Positions 17,268-21,839 of a DNA stretch of 21,839 nucleotides are shown one piece after another. The first letter of the stretch is position 1; every line of letters begins with the position of its first letter. The stretch covers positions 1 through 21,839 of the forward strand of contig JASAON010001409.1 of NCBI GenBank assembly GCA_030849065.1, written 5' to 3'. This stretch comes from Jaenimonas drosophilae. Its lineage: Eukaryota > Euglenozoa > Kinetoplastea > Trypanosomatida > Trypanosomatidae. The notes beneath the pieces are model-generated. The model worked only from the letters and a program-made list of their open reading frames with translations. It was not told where the DNA came from and did no database searches. The position numbers and the translations under genes were made by a program.

Positions 17268-20200
17268 CTAGGGCATGTACTCCAATAGAACTGCTGATGA
17301 TGCCAAAAGACTAGAGCCGTCTTCCACAGCACGCTGGAGGTACTTGCGGTCAATGAGACCTTCAACACAAGACTTCATCATTGCAGGTGTAGGGACGAAG
17401 CGTGTCTCTACAGCAGCACGCACAAGGTCAACGAGCTCAGAGTAGGATAGCCTCTTCTTCTGTTTCATGATGCTCATCACAACAGGTGCAAGCTGCTCCA
17501 CACGTACTGCATCACTTGTGGCTTTCGTTGTCCCCCTTTCACCGACCATATCACGCACGAGACGTGGGCATTCGGGCCACACTTCAATCACTCCATCCGT
17601 TGACTCCACAGGACGCACGTAGTCGTAGTTCATTGCCACGTACTCCACACTATGGCCTTCTTCACCCTCGTCATCCTTACCTACACACACAAGGAGGCCC
17701 AACTTCACGCACTTCTGCAGCTGTTCCTTCAGCTCCTCCACACTCATGTGAGCTCGTGCAGCAAGACGAGACCACGTCACACCCATACGCTTGTACCCAG
17801 CAAGGGCAAGAAACAGTCGCTGAAGGTGTAGTGTTCCGTGGATGGTCGTCGGTAGGCCTCCGTCCTGTGGGTAGTACAACACAAAGGTGGTGTAGGCGTA
17901 GTCACGGCACCAGTGGAGCTGACGTTGTTCATGATGCTGCTCTTGTTGGTTCTTATGGGTGTAGTCCACAAGTGCAGCAGCGAGATCTGCGGGGAAGGGA
18001 AGTTCCTCTGCATCAGATGAGGGTTGTGTTTGTGGTGTAGTCGTACGTGTTGATGACGATGCACATGTTACGATCTGGATCATGAGGAAGTAGGTGGATG
18101 AATCGAATCCCCAATAACGCGCATCAAGAAGTCGAACAACAACTGCTGGTAGAGTATGTGAACTCAGAGTTCCTCGTGCTTTGGTAGTGTGCATCAATAC
18201 GGTGGACAGGGGACGGTAGAGGAGACGAACACGTAAGGCTGCATCCATGTAACGAGCGAATACGCCTCTTTGATCGAATGGTATAGGAAGCGCCAACGTT
18301 GAACGAAGATAGTCGAGATCACGGATTCGAATGAAGCTGTCACAATAAGATGAGTTATCCATCAACAACTCAGGGTTGGGTCGGCCCATGAGCACATGCA
18401 AATACTCGACACCAATATTTAATGACACAATTTCATTCGAAAACGGATAACAGTCTCGATCGATCACGTCGGGGTTTCCATATGCCCAATCGAGGTCAGC
18501 TAATATCTCCTTAACGTCAACGTTTCCCATCATATCCCTACGGAAATACCGCGCACTCCCATCGTATTTTTTGATGCGTTTGAAAAAATATGCCATCTCC
18601 TTATTTATATCAGCACTCGTCCAAGTAGAATGGTTTACAACCCTCAGATAATAGTTGTGGATGGCGTCAGTGATACTGCGCAAGTAGATGTCTAGCTCAT
18701 CGGGCGACATACTGGCAAGAATGCTCTCCATTCCAACATACCGGACAAAAATTGGAAGGTTCGACAGGTAGTACAACCTCTCCAATTTCAACGCAATCTC
18801 AGTAGCTGCAATAATCAGATGACGTATCATCTCCTCTTTCTGTTTACTCCGCTCTTCGTGTGACTCGTCAGACACGTTCATCGGTGAAACATCAACAGAA
18901 TCAGGATGATCGTCCATGGACGGTACTGAGGATGCCGTCGAATAAATCTCAATTAGCAACATTACAACGGTACGTACGACGAGGCCACAAATGGTGCACT
19001 GTACCACTCGCCAAACATCATACGGTTGTGAAAGTAGCGAGAGGCGGTGCCAGTGTGAGTAGCGGCGTACATTGATATTCAAGAATGTCCCTCGAAGTTT
19101 AAACAGAACTATAAGCAAGTAAAAATCACTGTCACTTTCCTGACAATCAGATTCACGATCTCGGACACACGTTGTTACTTGACAAAGCTTTGAATCTTCA
19201 CTGGTGCTCGTGTCTGCGCCTGTGTCGCTCTCATCACTTTCTTGAGTGATGAGCCGCAAGAGTCTATTCCATATAAAATTAACAAGACGAACAATGATTT
19301 CTCTCATCGGTGAGCCATCCGAGCTATCGGAACTCCCCTCATCGTCTGCCTCACTATCTCCACTCACGCACATCGGTGATACAGTATTTACTCCGCTACG
19401 AAGGTAACGTTCCAAACGTCCCCACAAGGAGATCTCCAACAGGCGATAGAGAAGTGTGTGTCTCAGCTCTGGGTCATCAAAAAACGTTATTGCAGGGGTT
19501 GTGAAAAACGAGAAGATCAACACCAGGAAGAGGTCCTCAGCTGTCGTAGGCTCATGCCGATCCTCCTGAATCTCTGTGGCCTCAGGGAGCCACTCAGACA
19601 TGAATGACAAATTCTTCACTACGTGGTCATTCAGTTCAACGAGGAATTGATAAGCTCGTGTGATACTGTCATCCGTCTCGGAGAAATCAGCCACACACCC
19701 ATCAGCCTCCACATCTGCAATCGTGGATGTCTGTACAGCCCACTCAGCAAGTGGGCACACATGCCTCACCATTTGCTCCTTCAACACTACCATGGCCACC
19801 GTCACAACGAAAGTCATCCGCGTCTCATCAAAGATCAGTTGCGTCAACTTCACGAGGGCACCAAACGCATTCCAAAATAGCGCAACATACCTGTGATTGG
19901 TCGTCTTCCACTGTTGAAACAATGAATCCTCGTAGTGCATCCATGCAGTGATGGGGCTGTGGACGTGAATGGCACCAACAAGAAGAAGCACCCAGCGACG
20001 TATCCACGGACGTGTGACGAGATCAGCCAACGCACTTGACATGATGGTCTTCACATCTGGGCGATGCACACCCAAATGATGCGAAAGCTGCTGACCAAGT
20101 GTGTCAAACAAATCAAGAAGTGCATGTATGTGTACTACGTCATCCAGTGCACCTCGAAGGATGTGAAAAGGTTGCTCGTCACCACAAAGGTACAGAGGGT

Positions 20201-20678
20201 ACAGTGCGTCAGCATCATCCACAACACATTGGATGACCTCATCATGACTCAACGTCACAACGTCCACAACTTCACACTCCAGCAGTGCTGCACAGGTGTC
20301 ATTCCTCTCTTTGAATGCTTCAACAATACGCCTGCAGTGTGACGCAACTTGAACGCTGCAATATCGAAGAACCCATCGAAACCACACATTCAACACTACA
20401 CAACCGCAGTCAATGACCAAGTGTCTTGGCAACAAACGAGTTGCTTCATGAGCTCTCCTACACCACCGCATACAAAGGTTGCGGAAAGCTGTGCTTCCCG
20501 GGTTCAGGTGATGCTCAACAAATGCGGTGTTGATTTCATCAAAGAGACTCTTGAAGGGCTTCATCACCACACGTTCTTCAGGTGTTGTGATGGCGGTGTA
20601 GATGCGTTCAAGGTCGTCATGGACGTCATTGAGCTCATCGGCACCATCAACAGGCGATTGTGCATCTCGTGAAAACAT
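17268..20678 (-). CDS. Cullin-like protein, copy 2 (1136 aa)
   Basis: A full-length tandem paralogue of the gene at 13220-16648, open throughout. It has the same cullin homology region (LLDARYWGF, LHWCRDY, HLQRLFLALAGY) and neddylation winged helix (IMKQKKRLSYSEL, CVEGLIDRKYLQR). The acceptor-equivalent lysine is Lys1072 (codon 17465-17463, AAA instead of AAG). The N terminus differs by a small in-frame deletion (DGADELND against DGADGGSHND-like sequence in copy 1). The middle third has many replacements, for example in the segment before ALPIPFDQ, while the N-terminal third and C-terminal domain are almost unchanged. The Ser/Asp-rich insert is kept. The last residues, LLEYMP, differ from copy 1 but match the partial third copy. 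A conserved core with a varying middle could mean different partners or patchy gene conversion; that is inference. The adaptor-binding role of the N-terminal part is assumed from the family, not visible. Confidence 0.82.
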   Translation of the reverse strand: MFSRDAQSPVDGADELNDVHDDLERIYTAITTPEERVVMKPFKSLFDEINTAFVEHHLNPGSTAFRNLCMRWCRRAHEATRLLPRHLVIDCGCVVLNVWFRWVLRYCSVQVASHCRRIVEAFKERNDTCAALLECEVVDVVTLSHDEVIQCVVDDADALYPLYLCGDEQPFHILRGALDDVVHIHALLDLFDTLGQQLSHHLGVHRPDVKTIMSSALADLVTRPWIRRWVLLLVGAIHVHSPITAWMHYEDSLFQQWKTTNHRYVALFWNAFGALVKLTQLIFDETRMTFVVTVAMVVLKEQMVRHVCPLAEWAVQTSTIADVEADGCVADFSETDDSITRAYQFLVELNDHVVKNLSFMSEWLPEATEIQEDRHEPTTAEDLFLVLIFSFFTTPAITFFDDPELRHTLLYRLLEISLWGRLERYLRSGVNTVSPMCVSGDSEADDEGSSDSSDGSPMREIIVRLVNFIWNRLLRLITQESDESDTGADTSTSEDSKLCQVTTCVRDRESDCQESDSDFYLLIVLFKLRGTFLNINVRRYSHWHRLSLLSQPYDVWRVVQCTICGLVVRTVVMLLIEIYSTASSVPSMDDHPDSVDVSPMNVSDESHEERSKQKEEMIRHLIIAATEIALKLERLYYLSNLPIFVRYVGMESILASMSPDELDIYLRSITDAIHNYYLRVVNHSTWTSADINKEMAYFFKRIKKYDGSARYFRRDMMGNVDVKEILADLDWAYGNPDVIDRDCYPFSNEIVSLNIGVEYLHVLMGRPNPELLMDNSSYCDSFIRIRDLDYLRSTLALPIPFDQRGVFARYMDAALRVRLLYRPLSTVLMHTTKARGTLSSHTLPAVVVRLLDARYWGFDSSTYFLMIQIVTCASSSTRTTTPQTQPSSDAEELPFPADLAAALVDYTHKNQQEQHHEQRQLHWCRDYAYTTFVLYYPQDGGLPTTIHGTLHLQRLFLALAGYKRMGVTWSRLAARAHMSVEELKEQLQKCVKLGLLVCVGKDDEGEEGHSVEYVAMNYDYVRPVESTDGVIEVWPECPRLVRDMVGERGTTKATSDAVRVEQLAPVVMSIMKQKKRLSYSELVDLVRAAVETRFVPTPAMMKSCVEGLIDRKYLQRAVEDGSSLLASSAVLLEYMP

Positions 20679-21048
20679 GTCACTAAGTCAGTGTATGTAG
20701 CTATGGTGGCCTTCACCAAACAAACAATGCTTGCACCGCATTACACGGTAAAACAAAAAAAACAGTGGATGGGAAAAATTAATCCAGATATGCCTTGCAC
20801 TCTGTCGTCATGTTTCTGTATTAGTTGCAACAATGAACATTGCAATCAACGCTATCATCATGTAGATAGGGGTACTGAGAGGTTATATAGTATTCGCTTG
20901 GACTGGAGCAAGAAACTTCTTAAAGTGGTCCATTGCTAAATATATATATTTTTATAATAATCGTGTCACTTTGGTAGTACAACACGGTGTAGTCGTCCAT
21001 GCAAACGTCGCGTTATTGATTGAAGCATATATCAAGGAGACATAGAAC
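17346..21048. repeat. Tandem repeat unit 2 (cullin gene plus 5' flank)
   Basis: Partner of 13295-17016. The flank homology ends at CATAGAAC (21041-21048), exactly where the cullin relic begins. The 3' flank (17017-17345) resembles the sequence at about 21489-21839 instead. Confidence 0.9.
20730..20763 (-). promoter_or_regulatory. Candidate spliced-leader acceptor for cullin copy 2
   Basis: The minus strand has a T-rich tract, TGTTTTTTTTGTTTTACCG, followed by TGTAA where copy 1 has TGTAG. The first AG is then 20731-20730 (GTGCAAG). The leader to 20678 has no ATG. Confidence 0.5.
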
Positions 21049-21135
21049 GTACTGCATCTGTGGTGATCCTCCTGTCAGCGACCATATCCCGCACGTTACG
21101 TAGACATTCAGGTCATACCAATCATGTGAAGACAT
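21049..21135 (-). pseudogene. Relic of a cullin-like gene with most of the CDS deleted
   Basis: Positions 21049-21118 align with the cullin CDS around 17499-17592, the stretch between the two winged helices (PECPRLVRDMVGER in the intact copies). Near 21124 the match jumps to the gene start: GTGAAGACATGTCAGTAC (21126-21143) is identical to 16639-16656 across the start codon. About 3 kb of coding sequence between is missing. The cullin frame also carries a TGA where copies 1 and 2 have the Trp of EVWPEC. Only the start codon and a small C-terminal piece remain, so it cannot encode a cullin. The 5' flank of the relic continues to about 21305. Confidence 0.8.
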
Positions 21136-21305
21136 GTCAGTACATCAGCGTCTGTTACTGTGGTGTACTTCACCAAACAAACAATGTTTCGACCGTACTG
21201 CACGATAAAACAAGAGAAATGTGGGTTAGAAAGGGAAATATAGACCCCTTGCACACCCTCGTTGTACTTCTGTGCATGTTTCAACAAAGAACATTGCAAT
21301 GAACT
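21136..21305. repeat. Diverged copy of the cullin 5' flank
   Basis: It resembles 16649-16825 and 20679-20850. Shared landmarks include CAGTAC...CAGCGT, CCAAACAAACAATG, CACG(G)ATAAAACAA, CCTTGCAC and GAACATTGCAAT. It has many substitutions, so it is older than the duplication of the two intact genes or has escaped conversion. Confidence 0.7.
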
Positions 21306-21768
21306 CTCCAACATGTCGTCACAAGTTCTCCTACTCACATTGGACAAAGTGTTTGGTCTGTGTCAAGTCACCCATTTTTTGAAAAACAAAAAAAACAAAA
21401 ACAAAAACATCACAACTCTGTCATACCCATATGATTCAACAAGGTGCAGTCATGTAAAAAGATACGTCTTTCACTAAAACATATATAGGCGAAGATAGCG
21501 TACTCACTCATCACTCCAGCATTCTGCACGCACAAACAGAGAAGACGGAGTGTTCCAGTTAGAATAGGAACTGCACTACTGTAGTAGAGAGCTGAAAGCC
21601 CTCCAAAAGCTCGTGCAGCACTTTCACAGTCTCTCGTGTACCAGTAGCCGAGGGTCACTGGTACACGCAGTTGACCGACTTCGTCACGACACACACGGCA
21701 ACAAAGAGAAATGAGTAATTGTGATGTGCTCGCAACACACAACGCCTGTGTAGGTACGTCACTCTTTG
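21306..21768. other. Flank between the relic and the third cullin copy
   Basis: The part to about 21488 has an A/C-rich run (21379-21408) and no clear match. From about 21489 it resembles 17017-17267, the 3' flank of copy 2. Landmarks are TACTCACT, GGAGT(A/G)TTCCAGT, CACTGGTACA and CTCGCAACAC. No gene is seen. Confidence 0.55.
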
Positions 21769-21839
21769 CTAGGGCATGTACTCCAGTACCACTACTGATG
21801 ATGCCAAATGACTAGAGTCCTCTTCCACAGCACGCTGGA
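21769..21839 (-). CDS. Third cullin-like copy, C-terminal end only
   Basis: The stop codon TAG is at 21771-21769 and the frame stays open to the window edge. The visible residues, QRAVEEDSSHLASS then VVVLEYMP, match the tail of copy 2 (QRAVEDGSSLLASS, AVLLEYMP) with a few changes. The gene is cut by the window, so its length and integrity are unknown. It shows that the cullin array has at least three members plus the relic, all in one direction. Confidence 0.75.
   Translation of the reverse strand, partial: QRAVEEDSSHLASSVVVLEYMP

Noticed and set aside
13220..20678. APC2 (anaphase-promoting complex) identity for the cullin-like genes
   Set aside because: The NEDD8-acceptor lysine and its IMK context are kept, which favours a true cullin. 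APC2 has the fold but is not neddylated.
1..21839. tRNA, rRNA, CRISPR arrays, transposons or phage genes
   Set aside because: I found no cloverleaf, no spaced direct repeats and no transposase or reverse transcriptase motifs on either strand.

Overview
The window looks like nuclear DNA of a kinetoplastid-type protist, possibly a free-living bodonid. All eight complete genes I accept, one partial gene and one gene relic lie on the minus strand. None needs an intron. Each complete gene has a polypyrimidine tract and an AG a short way upstream, with no ATG between that AG and the chosen start codon. This is the layout of polycistronic transcription resolved by spliced-leader trans-splicing. The genus is inference, because no spliced-leader or rRNA gene is present.

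Transcription runs from high to low coordinates. At the right edge is the 3' end of a third cullin-like gene (21769-21839). Next comes a short relic of another copy (about 21049-21135), then two complete cullin-like genes of 1136 and 1142 residues (17268-20678 and 13220-16648) on a tandem repeat of about 4.03 kb. They end in a recognisable cullin homology region and a winged-helix neddylation domain with the modifiable lysine kept. A 32-residue single-pass membrane microprotein (12793-12891) follows.

The left half holds four related, mostly disordered proteins: 10267-12060, 6762-8216, 5252-6073 and 1604-2800. They share three conserved blocks (VDGTA, GGxVIFxDxF and RPxFRRxxS...YGRGxY) in the same order. 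I do not recognise the family. The 10267-12060 member is the most diverged and is anchored by an N-terminal transmembrane helix. A phosphoglycolate phosphatase-type HAD hydrolase (8597-9700) sits inside this cluster and looks unrelated.

The intergenic stretches, especially 1-1603 and 2867-5251, are long, rich in homopolymers and polypyrimidine tracts, and hold no convincing protein gene. One weak plus-strand candidate (5052-5210) is recorded. Co-location in a presumed polycistronic unit does not show shared function, so I make no functional link between the cullins and the three-block family.
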